Positions 45,582 to 52,884 of a DNA stretch of 64,000 nt are shown piece by piece. Position 1 is the first letter of the stretch; the number at the start of each line of letters is the position of its first letter. The notes under the pieces are model-generated. The model worked only from the letters and a program-made list of their open reading frames with translations, did no database searches and was not told the origin of the DNA. The DNA is from an uncultured Chitinophaga sp. Its GTDB lineage: Bacteria > Bacteroidota > Bacteroidia > Chitinophagales > Chitinophagaceae. A program made the position numbers and the translations under genes. The stretch is from positions 248,001 to 312,000 of the forward strand of contig NZ_CABHOU010000025.1 of NCBI RefSeq assembly GCF_902168175.1, written 5' to 3'.

Positions 45582-46808
45582 TCAATCCCACTTCCTGATT
45601 ACCAGGGAGGAATTAGTTCCACCGAAGCCAAAGGAATTGGACAAAAATATATTAAAATTCTTATTAATAGTACTGGTAACGAGGTTTAACCTGGCAGAAT
45701 CCTCATCCGGGTTCTCAAAATTGATGTTTGGGGCAATAAAACCCTGTTCCATCATGATCATTGAGTACACAATCTCGCTAGCCCCTGCCATCCAGCACTC
45801 GTGGCCGGTCATCGACTTAGTGGAACTGATGGGTGGCCGGCTTTCGCCGAACACCTGGTGTAGTGCCCGGGCTTCGCTGGCATCGCCGGCAACGGTGGAG
45901 GTAGCATGTGCGTTAATATATTGGATATCATGCGGTTGTAAACCCGCATCTTTCAACGAAATTTCAAGGGAGCGTACCGGCCCGTCTACACTGGGGTTGG
46001 AAATATGGGCACCATTGGAAGAAAATCCGTAACCAAGCACCTCTCCCAATATCTTCGCCCCACGGCGTTGTGCCGATTCCAGGCTTTCGAGGATTACCGT
46101 CGCCGCTCCGCCACTGGGCACCAGCCCGTCACGATCGCGGTCAAATGGCCTCGACGCCTTAGCCGGGTCGCCTTCGCGAACGGAAAAAGCTGCAATCGCG
46201 TCAAAGTTACCCATGGAGTAAATATTGATTTCCTGGGCACCACCGCACACCACGGTATCCTGCATACCATTTTTAATAAACATATAACCCAGTCCAATAG
46301 CATGCGAGCCGCTGGCGCAGGCAGCACTCACACTGAAGTTGATACCTTTTAACCGGAAGATAGTGGCGAGGTTCATATTTACCGTAGAGTTCATAGTCTG
46401 GAACACAGAACCGGAACCTACGAGCATGGTGTCGCGCTTTTCGCGCATAATATCAGTAGCTTCTACGATGGGTTTGGAAGAACTGTCGTTGCCAAACAAT
46501 ATCCCCACCTCCCGCTGCTCGATGTAATCCTGGTCGAGGCCGGCCTGGGCCAGCGCCTCGCGGGTAGAAACATAGGCAAATTCCGCCTGCTCCGGCATCA
46601 TCATCCTGGCACGACGGTCCAAAACGCCCTTAAGATCAGGACGTTCAACAAAGCCGGTGAGTGCCGACCTGTAGCCAAAGTCTTTCCGCGCCGGGTCGTA
46701 AATGATACCGGAGCGGCCTTGATATAATGAATCTTTCACTTCCTCCTGGTTCTTCCCGATACAGGAATACACACCGAGGCCTGTAATCACGACTCTATTC
46801 ATAATCAC
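45582..46808 (-). CDS. FabB/FabF-like beta-ketoacyl-ACP synthase (third KS)
   Basis: This is a 408-residue ketosynthase close to FabB/FabF. The triad is Cys164 in SAACASGSHA, His301 in NAHATSTVAGD, and His336 in KSMTGHECWMAGA, with Lys331. A Trp in the GHECW loop is unusual compared with the common GHxxGA. It should elongate or initiate the aryl-polyene chain together with the second ACP that follows. Confidence 0.9.
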   Translation of the reverse strand: MIMNRVVITGLGVYSCIGKNQEEVKDSLYQGRSGIIYDPARKDFGYRSALTGFVERPDLKGVLDRRARMMMPEQAEFAYVSTREALAQAGLDQDYIEQREVGILFGNDSSSKPIVEATDIMREKRDTMLVGSGSVFQTMNSTVNMNLATIFRLKGINFSVSAACASGSHAIGLGYMFIKNGMQDTVVCGGAQEINIYSMGNFDAIAAFSVREGDPAKASRPFDRDRDGLVPSGGAATVILESLESAQRRGAKILGEVLGYGFSSNGAHISNPSVDGPVRSLEISLKDAGLQPHDIQYINAHATSTVAGDASEARALHQVFGESRPPISSTKSMTGHECWMAGASEIVYSMIMMEQGFIAPNINFENPDEDSARLNLVTSTINKNFNIFLSNSFGFGGTNSSLVIRKWD

Positions 46809-46900
46809 CAGTTGTTAAAAGGCGCAAAGCCCCTTCGTAATTTTACCGGCCTTGTAAATGCAAAAGCCGGGCCGTTACAAAAGAGCTGATTTATTTTCAC

Positions 46901-46908
46901 CAAAGTTA
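46901..46908 (-). promoter_or_regulatory. Internal -7 promoter element (third KS)
   Basis: The minus strand reads TAACTTTG, an exact TAnnTTTG match, about 93 bp upstream of the ketosynthase start. Confidence 0.4.
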
Positions 46909-46932
46909 TAGGTAACGTAATACACTACACGC

Positions 46933-47661
46933 TTACGAATACAGCCCCCCGTTTATGGAGAGCACCTCGCCTGTAATGTAGGAGGCGCCTTTGGAAGCGA
47001 AGAAGGCCACTGCTTCGGCTACTTCCTCGGGGGTACCAAACCTGCTCATAGGCACCTGCGCCGACAGTTCCTTCTCATTCAGCTCGGCCGTCATATCCGT
47101 ACGGATAAAACCGGGAGCTACCGCATTAACGGTAATACCCCGCTTGGCCACTTCCTGGGCCAGGGCTTTGGTAGCACCAATGATACCGGCTTTGGCAGCG
47201 GAATAGTTTACCTGGCCGGGTGTTCCTTTAAGGCCCGACAAAGAAACCATGTTGATAATACGGCCGTAACGTTTAAGCAGCATGCCGTTCAGCACCTGCT
47301 TGGTTACATAATAAAAACCGTCAAGGCTGGGACCCAGTACATTACGCCACTGGTCCACGTTCATCCAGAACATCAGCACATCCTCACGAACACCGGCATT
47401 GTTTACCAGTACTTCAATATATTTCTCTTTATTACCTTCTACCCAGCCTCCAAGTACGCGCTGCACTTCTTCGGCATCGCCTACATTAAACTGCAGCAAT
47501 TCGCCATCGCTGCCTTTGGCACGCACCGCTTCCAGTGTTTCGTTGGCGGCCGCTTTGTTTCCTTTATAATTAATCACCACATGGTATCCTAATTCTGCCA
47601 TCTTGATGCAAACCGCTCTGCCAATACCCCTGGACCCTCCTGTAACTAATGCACACTTCAT
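46933..47661 (-). CDS. fabG: 3-oxoacyl-ACP reductase (FabG-like SDR)
   Basis: This is a 242-residue short-chain dehydrogenase. The cofactor motif is TGGSRGIG (7-14), NNAG is at 87-90, and the catalytic residues are Ser140, Tyr153 and Lys157 (VNYSAAKAG). The C-terminal ITGEVLSINGGLYS is typical of FabG. It reduces the beta-keto group after each condensation, before dehydration to the conjugated polyene. The symbol reflects family; this copy is probably pathway-specific. Confidence 0.88.
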   Translation of the reverse strand: MKCALVTGGSRGIGRAVCIKMAELGYHVVINYKGNKAAANETLEAVRAKGSDGELLQFNVGDAEEVQRVLGGWVEGNKEKYIEVLVNNAGVREDVLMFWMNVDQWRNVLGPSLDGFYYVTKQVLNGMLLKRYGRIINMVSLSGLKGTPGQVNYSAAKAGIIGATKALAQEVAKRGITVNAVAPGFIRTDMTAELNEKELSAQVPMSRFGTPEEVAEAVAFFASKGASYITGEVLSINGGLYS

Positions 47662-47743
47662 CGTGTAATGTTTATTGGTTTTATAACGCCCATTCTTCCC
47701 GGAGCAGCCTTTCGGCCCACCCCTTCCAGCTAAAATGCTCTAT

Positions 47744-49279
47744 TTAAAAAATATGGACAGGTTCCGTTGCCATCAGGTATGCCTTTATGTTCTTCACATC
47801 ATTAAACCTTGGCGCATCATCAATAAATTTAGGGAAAATTGCCCTTACCTCCTGATATATCTTGTGTGATGCCGGCGACAGTCTTTCCTGGCAATTCAGG
47901 TAGTCAATGGCCTGTAAAAGGGTCATCATCTGTACCGACAGTACTTCAAAAGTGTTCTCTATCACACGGTTAGCCATCATCGCCGAGTTACAGCCCATGC
48001 TCACAATATCCTGGTTATCATTATTGTTGGGGATGCTGTGTACGCTCATCGGGAACGAAAGGGTCTGGTTTTCGGCAACAGTAGAGGTAGCGGTAAACTG
48101 TACGCCCTGCATACCGAAGTTGAAGCCCAGTTTGCCCAGGTTCATGAACGGCGGGAACTTATGGTTCAGCTTATCGTTCATCAGGTAATTCAACTGGCGC
48201 TCCGAAAGCATGCTCAGTTTGGTGATCGCGATCTTCACCTTGTCCATTTCCAGGGAAATGTAGTCGCCATGGAAGTTACCGCCATGGAAAACGTTCTGCT
48301 GGTGATGATCTACAACCGGGTTGTCGCTCACGGAGTTCAACTCCTCCACTACTACGCGCTCGGCATGTACCAGGGTATCGTAAACCGGGCCCAGTACCTG
48401 TGGAACACAACGCAGGGAGTAGTACTCCTGCACCTTATCTTTAAATATCTCTTCTTCCAGTTCTTTGTACAGGTGATCCGGACGGTGACGTACCATTTTG
48501 CTGCCTTTCAGCACGTTACGCATGATTTCGGCCACTTTGTTCTGTCCCACGTGTTTCTTAACGGCGTTGAGTTCGGCACTCAGGTGATCGTCGAACGCTT
48601 CCACTACTTCATTAATAATGGCAGAAAGAACTGTACTCCAGGCCAATAGCTGTTTGGCGTACAGGATGTTCACCAGGCTAACGCCTGTCATAGCGGAAGT
48701 ACCGTTAATTACCGCCAAACCTTCGCGCACATGCACCTGGATGGGTTTGAGGCCCAGTTTGGCAAATACGTCGGCCGATAACTGAATTTTATCTTCATAC
48801 ACCACTTCCCCTTCGCCTATGAGCGTGTGCGCCAGATGCGCGAGCTGTACAAGGTCGCCGGAAGCGCCTACACCGCCATGTTCGTATACACAAGGGTAGA
48901 TATTGTGGTTAATCATATCTCTCAGCAGTTCTACCACCTCGGGGTGAATGCCGGAAAAGCCCTGCATAAAGCTGCTGAGGCGGGCAATCATTAAACCTTT
49001 GGTAACCAGTGGGGGCAAAATTTTGCCGGCGCCGGAACTGTGACTGCGGATAAGATTGTACTGGAGCTGGTGCGTATCCTCATCGCTGATGCGGTACTGG
49101 GCCATAGGACCAAAACCGGTATTAATACCGTAGATCAGCTTCTTAGCGGAAAATGTTTTCAGAAATTCGAAGTTTGCCTTCACGTTCGCTACCGCAGCAG
49201 CGTCCAGTTTCACCTCCGCTCCTGACAACACCTGCTGCACCTCGTTTAGAGAAAGCAGCTTACTTCCTATTACAACCAT
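47744..49279 (-). CDS. Aromatic amino-acid ammonia-lyase (HAL/TAL family)
   Basis: This 511-residue enzyme has the MIO-forming Ala139-Ser140-Gly141 in GGVGASGDLVQLAH. The catalytic loop is LIYGINTGFGPMA. The substrate-selectivity pair aligned with His-Leu of Rhodobacter tyrosine ammonia-lyase is Ser79-His80 (LIRSHSSG), which looks histidase-like. It sits first in the pigment operon, where a tyrosine ammonia-lyase would supply 4-coumarate as the aryl starter. Known Flavobacteriia pigment lyases act on tyrosine. No histidine-utilisation genes are nearby. Tyrosine is therefore the likely substrate, but the motif alone does not prove it. Confidence 0.85.
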   Translation of the reverse strand: MVVIGSKLLSLNEVQQVLSGAEVKLDAAAVANVKANFEFLKTFSAKKLIYGINTGFGPMAQYRISDEDTHQLQYNLIRSHSSGAGKILPPLVTKGLMIARLSSFMQGFSGIHPEVVELLRDMINHNIYPCVYEHGGVGASGDLVQLAHLAHTLIGEGEVVYEDKIQLSADVFAKLGLKPIQVHVREGLAVINGTSAMTGVSLVNILYAKQLLAWSTVLSAIINEVVEAFDDHLSAELNAVKKHVGQNKVAEIMRNVLKGSKMVRHRPDHLYKELEEEIFKDKVQEYYSLRCVPQVLGPVYDTLVHAERVVVEELNSVSDNPVVDHHQQNVFHGGNFHGDYISLEMDKVKIAITKLSMLSERQLNYLMNDKLNHKFPPFMNLGKLGFNFGMQGVQFTATSTVAENQTLSFPMSVHSIPNNNDNQDIVSMGCNSAMMANRVIENTFEVLSVQMMTLLQAIDYLNCQERLSPASHKIYQEVRAIFPKFIDDAPRFNDVKNIKAYLMATEPVHIF

Positions 49280-49318
49280 TATCTTAAATTAAATTATTTG
49301 ATTATGTAAAAAAGTGAT

Positions 49319-49326
49319 CAAAATTA
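49319..49326 (-). promoter_or_regulatory. -7 promoter element of the pigment operon
   Basis: The minus strand reads TAATTTTG, an exact TAnnTTTG match, 40 bp before the ammonia-lyase start codon. The usual upstream -33 TTTG is not seen; a palindrome occupies that region. Confidence 0.55.
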
Positions 49327-49328
49327 GT

Positions 49329-49344
49329 ATAAAGCCGGCTTTAT
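49329..49344. promoter_or_regulatory. 16-bp palindrome beside the pigment operon promoter
   Basis: ATAAAGCCGGCTTTAT is a perfect dyad immediately upstream of the -7 box, between the expected -7 and -33 positions. This is a typical place for a repressor or activator operator. The cognate regulator is not in the operon. Confidence 0.5.
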
Positions 49345-49459
49345 CCCAGCACCTGGCTTAAAAATATTTTCCGGGGCACGCACTACGTCAATCCACTGAA
49401 GTACAGCAGATTCTACACAGCAGAGGTTAGTTATGCATGGCAACACAATTGCATTATAG

Positions 49460-50755
49460 TTAGTCTTCGTCTTCTGTTTCTGCAGGTATGTGAACCAGTA
49501 TTTTATCTATCCGGTGCGCATCCATATCTACTATCTCGAACGTAAACTTGCGCCACTCGAACTTTTCGCCGGTATGCGGAATATGTTCAAGGTGATGGAG
49601 GATGAAACCTGCAAGCGTATCAAATTCCTGCTCAAATTCCGCCATCCAGTCTTCTTTATCAAACTCACTGAGGAAGTCGTAGAACGGAATTTGTGCATCC
49701 ACGAGGTACGAGCCGTCTTCACGGCGCAGCATCGTGTAATCGTCCTGGCCGGTTTCGGGCATGTCGCCCACAATTGCTTCCAGGATGTCGTTAAGGGTGA
49801 TCATCCCGAGGAAAGTACCATACTCGTCTACAATGAAAGCGGCGTGTATCTGGGTTTCCTTGAACTTTTCGAGTACCTGGTAAGCAGAGTTGTTATCGGG
49901 GATAAAGAGGGGTTTCTTCATCACATCCTTCAACTGCGCGCCTTTACCGGCGGCATACAGGTCCTTAATATTGATGAGGCCCTTCACGCTGTCTATTTGC
50001 CCATGACAAACGGGGTAAATAGAATGCGGGCTGGATTTAATCTTCAGTTGATAACTCTCCGCCGGTTCTTCGATATCGAGCCAGATAATATCCGTACGGT
50101 GCGACATCAGCGAGGTAATGTTACGGTCGCCGAGGTGAAACACACGTTCTATAATTTCCTGCTCTGTTTCTTCGATCGCGCCCGAATTAGTGCCCTCGTT
50201 AATGATGGCCTTAATTTCCTCCTCCGTTACCAGGCTGTCGCTACTGGCAGTTTTCAGGTTAAAGAACTTTACCAGTACGTTGCTCGATTTACTGAGCAGC
50301 CATATAAAGGGAAAGGTAACGCGGGAAAGGAAATTCATGGGCTGGGCCATCGCCTTGGCGATGGCTTCGGGGCGGGCCAATCCGATTCGTTTAGGCACCA
50401 GTTCGCCCAACACTAACGACAGGTAGGTGATGATGATCACGATTACCGAAGTAGCGATGGCGCTGCTGTAAGCCTGAAGAGAGGGAATGTTGTTGAACAC
50501 AAAGGCCTGAACGTCTGCCTTCAGTTTTTCACCGGAGTACAAACCGGTTAAGATACCGATGAGCGTAATGCCAATCTGGACCGTGGATAGGAATGTATCC
50601 GGGTTATTTGCGAGTTTTAGAGCTGCTCTAGCTTTTTCGTCCCCTTTGTTTGCCGCGTTTTCGAGCCTGGCCTTGCGCGCAGAAACCAGTGCTATCTCCG
50701 ACATAGAGAATATTCCATTCAACAAAATGAGGACGAGGATAATGACGACTTCCAT
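49460..50755 (-). CDS. CNNM/CorC-HlyC-type membrane protein with CBS domains
   Basis: This is a 431-residue hemolysin-C/CorC-family protein. The N-terminal DUF21/CNNM membrane domain has about four helices (about 1-160, with LNGIFSMSEIALVSARKARLE and LGELVPKRIGL). It is followed by two CBS domains (about 200-330) and a C-terminal CorC/HlyC transporter-associated domain (about 345-425). The family is tied to magnesium or cobalt efflux and divalent-cation balance. It is followed upstream by a ZIP transporter gene, so both may work in metal homeostasis. Confidence 0.9.
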   Translation of the reverse strand: MEVVIILVLILLNGIFSMSEIALVSARKARLENAANKGDEKARAALKLANNPDTFLSTVQIGITLIGILTGLYSGEKLKADVQAFVFNNIPSLQAYSSAIATSVIVIIITYLSLVLGELVPKRIGLARPEAIAKAMAQPMNFLSRVTFPFIWLLSKSSNVLVKFFNLKTASSDSLVTEEEIKAIINEGTNSGAIEETEQEIIERVFHLGDRNITSLMSHRTDIIWLDIEEPAESYQLKIKSSPHSIYPVCHGQIDSVKGLINIKDLYAAGKGAQLKDVMKKPLFIPDNNSAYQVLEKFKETQIHAAFIVDEYGTFLGMITLNDILEAIVGDMPETGQDDYTMLRREDGSYLVDAQIPFYDFLSEFDKEDWMAEFEQEFDTLAGFILHHLEHIPHTGEKFEWRKFTFEIVDMDAHRIDKILVHIPAETEDED

Positions 50756-50778
50756 AATACAAGCCTAAAAATAAAGAA

Positions 50779-51510
50779 TTATTCAAATATTAGCGTAAGA
50801 AATGCGAGTAATAACCCAAATGTAATAGCTACCACCTTTCTTTTGCTCAGTTCATGGTGTTTGGTGCCACTCTCGTAAAATATGGTAGTGGAAATATGCA
50901 GGAAGGCACCCACTACCAGCGCCACCATATAAATTAAGGACTTTGTAACCACCTGAAAATGACTGCCCAGCTGAGCCGCCAGTATTGCGGAAACCGGTGT
51001 TACACAGGCAAATATGATCAGTATCCGCCAAAGTTTAGCCCTGGGCTGATGCGCATGCATCATTACCGTAATAAGGGTCAGGGCTTCCGGCACTTTATGC
51101 GCCATCACCCCCATCATCAGCGAAGGCAGGGCCGACTGATCGGTATAATTGAATCCCAGTGGAATACCTTCCATAAATGCGTGCAGCGACAAACCGACCA
51201 GCAGCGGGAAAATAGCAACATGGTGATGATCGCCCGACGGCAAATGGGTATGACCATGTTCCATGCCATGCGATAACTGTTGCAGCGCTACCTGCAGGAA
51301 AAAGCCCAGCACAATGTAAATGCCCGCCTCATGACCCAGCTCGTGGTACACTTCGGGCAGCAGGTGCATGATGGTGATGCCGAACAGGAAGGCGCCCGTA
51401 AACGCCAGCATGTAAATGGGCAGGTTAGGACGCAGGTTGCGTACCAGCATGGGTATCATGCCGCCAAACACTGTTGCGATCAAAATGAGTATTAAATATA
51501 TCCAGTTCAT
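50779..51510 (-). CDS. ZIP-family divalent metal transporter
   Basis: This 243-residue protein has about eight hydrophobic segments. The ZIP metal-site helices are GLSLHAFMEGIPLG (about TM4) and GVMAHKVPEALTL (about TM5). A histidine-rich loop (HGMEHGHTHLPSGDHHH) lies between TM3 and TM4, as usual for ZIPs. It probably imports zinc or iron. It overlaps the PAP2 gene by 4 bp and lies 23 bp before the CNNM gene. Confidence 0.9.
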   Translation of the reverse strand: MNWIYLILILIATVFGGMIPMLVRNLRPNLPIYMLAFTGAFLFGITIMHLLPEVYHELGHEAGIYIVLGFFLQVALQQLSHGMEHGHTHLPSGDHHHVAIFPLLVGLSLHAFMEGIPLGFNYTDQSALPSLMMGVMAHKVPEALTLITVMMHAHQPRAKLWRILIIFACVTPVSAILAAQLGSHFQVVTKSLIYMVALVVGAFLHISTTIFYESGTKHHELSKRKVVAITFGLLLAFLTLIFE

Positions 51511-52121
51511 GTTGTCTGCTCCTGTTCAGGTTCCGGATCGGGTTCCAGCCTTATTCTGCGCTGGAAAAATCCGCCGCTTAAAATGCCTATCATCATGCCC
51601 AGCACCGCGCCGCCCACAATATCCAGCGGAAAGTGTACGCCTACGTATACCTGCGAATAACAGATAATGGCTGCCCAGAAAAAGAACAGCCAGGCATACC
51701 CGCGAAATACCCCTCTAAGCGTGATAAAGCAAAAAGTAGCCAGCGCAAAGTGGTTGGCGGCATGGGATGATGTAAAACTGCCGCTGCGTGGATAATAACC
51801 CACCAACACCCTTACGTACGGCGAAAGTACCGGATCGTTAAACGGCCGCAGGCGACCTACCGCTGATTTAAGAAACCCACTGGTTTGATCGGCGATGGCG
51901 AACGACACGATAAAAAACACGATCCAGAAAAATCCTTTCCAGCCAAAGTTGTAAACGGCAAACACAATCAGGAACAGGTACAGCGGTGCCCATACATAGG
52001 GCTCCCGCAGCCATGGCAGTATCGCGTCCAGGAAAGGACTGGTCCACTGACCATTGATATTAAAAAAGAGCCGGAGGTCGAATCTTAAAAGGCTTTCCAT
52101 ATTATTGTTTTGTGGCAACAA
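51507..52121 (-). CDS. PAP2-family membrane phosphatase
   Basis: This 204-residue protein has six hydrophobic helices. The three PAP2 motifs are present: KSAVGRLRP (motif 1), SFTSSHAAN (motif 2) and SQVYVGVHFPLDIVGG (motif 3, with Ser in place of the usual Arg at the second position). It dephosphorylates a lipid phosphate such as undecaprenyl pyrophosphate or phosphatidate at the membrane. It overlaps the methyltransferase gene upstream by 20 bp and the ZIP gene by 4 bp, so all are co-transcribed. Confidence 0.88.
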   Translation of the reverse strand: MLPQNNNMESLLRFDLRLFFNINGQWTSPFLDAILPWLREPYVWAPLYLFLIVFAVYNFGWKGFFWIVFFIVSFAIADQTSGFLKSAVGRLRPFNDPVLSPYVRVLVGYYPRSGSFTSSHAANHFALATFCFITLRGVFRGYAWLFFFWAAIICYSQVYVGVHFPLDIVGGAVLGMMIGILSGGFFQRRIRLEPDPEPEQEQTT

Positions 52122-52884
52122 TGATCAACCTGGTCGAGTGTTGCTCATGAAACGGGTTAAAGTGGTAATCCCCGAATATATCGTTGATCTGTAAACCCTG
52201 CCGGGCAAACATCACTTCAAAATCTGCTTTGCTAAAGGCGTTTACGCTCTCGGTAAACGACAGGCGCAGCAGCCGTTTCTTATCCAGTATATTAATCTCT
52301 TTGAGAAATTTTTTATCCTGCATTTCGCGGTGAATATCAAATACTACCTCGTCCTTCTCTTTCACTTCGCTGGCTACCAGGTGACTGGCCACGTAATGGC
52401 TGTTCAGGTAATCGAGCACCAGCCGGCCGCCGGGTTTAAGGGCGTTTTTGATGGTGCGCAGCGCATTATCGTTTTCGCGCTGGGTGTCGAAATAACCAAA
52501 GCTGGTGAAAAAGTTAAAGGCCACGTCGAAGTAATTGATCACGAAAGGCAGGCGCATATCGTGCTGGTAAAAACTCAGGTGGTCGTTTTCCAGCTTGCGG
52601 GCTATTACAATACTTTCTTCTGAAAGGTCGATCCCGGTTACGGTATATCCCTTGTCGGCCAGGTATTTTGCATGCCTGCCGCGGCCACAGGCCACGTCGA
52701 GCATTAGCGCGTCGGGCACAGGGCGTAAGTATCCCAGCAGCTTGTCGATAAACGAAGCGGCTTCCTTTTCATCCCGGTTGTTATACAACAGGTGATAGTA
52801 AGGTGAATTGAACCAGTCTTTAAACCAATGCTTTGCTGCTTCCATATCCATAACGGGGGGCAGCTCCTCCTCGAATGCTATCAC
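52102..52884 (-). CDS. Class I SAM-dependent methyltransferase
   Basis: This is a 260-residue methyltransferase. Motif I is LMLDVACGRGRHAKYLA, followed by VTGIDLSEESI and YFDVAFNFFTSFGYF. An N-terminal helical region (about 10-55) precedes it. The family (methyltransferase domain 11/25) gives no substrate. It overlaps the LTA-synthase-like gene by 4 bp and the PAP2 gene by 20 bp, so it may modify a membrane lipid or envelope polymer. Confidence 0.82.
   Translation of the reverse strand: MIAFEEELPPVMDMEAAKHWFKDWFNSPYYHLLYNNRDEKEAASFIDKLLGYLRPVPDALMLDVACGRGRHAKYLADKGYTVTGIDLSEESIVIARKLENDHLSFYQHDMRLPFVINYFDVAFNFFTSFGYFDTQRENDNALRTIKNALKPGGRLVLDYLNSHYVASHLVASEVKEKDEVVFDIHREMQDKKFLKEINILDKKRLLRLSFTESVNAFSKADFEVMFARQGLQINDIFGDYHFNPFHEQHSTRLIIVATKQ

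Noticed and set aside
49490..50416. 308-codon plus-strand frame opposite the CNNM/CBS gene
   Set aside because: It is a shadow frame. The minus-strand protein has clear CNNM and CBS domains.
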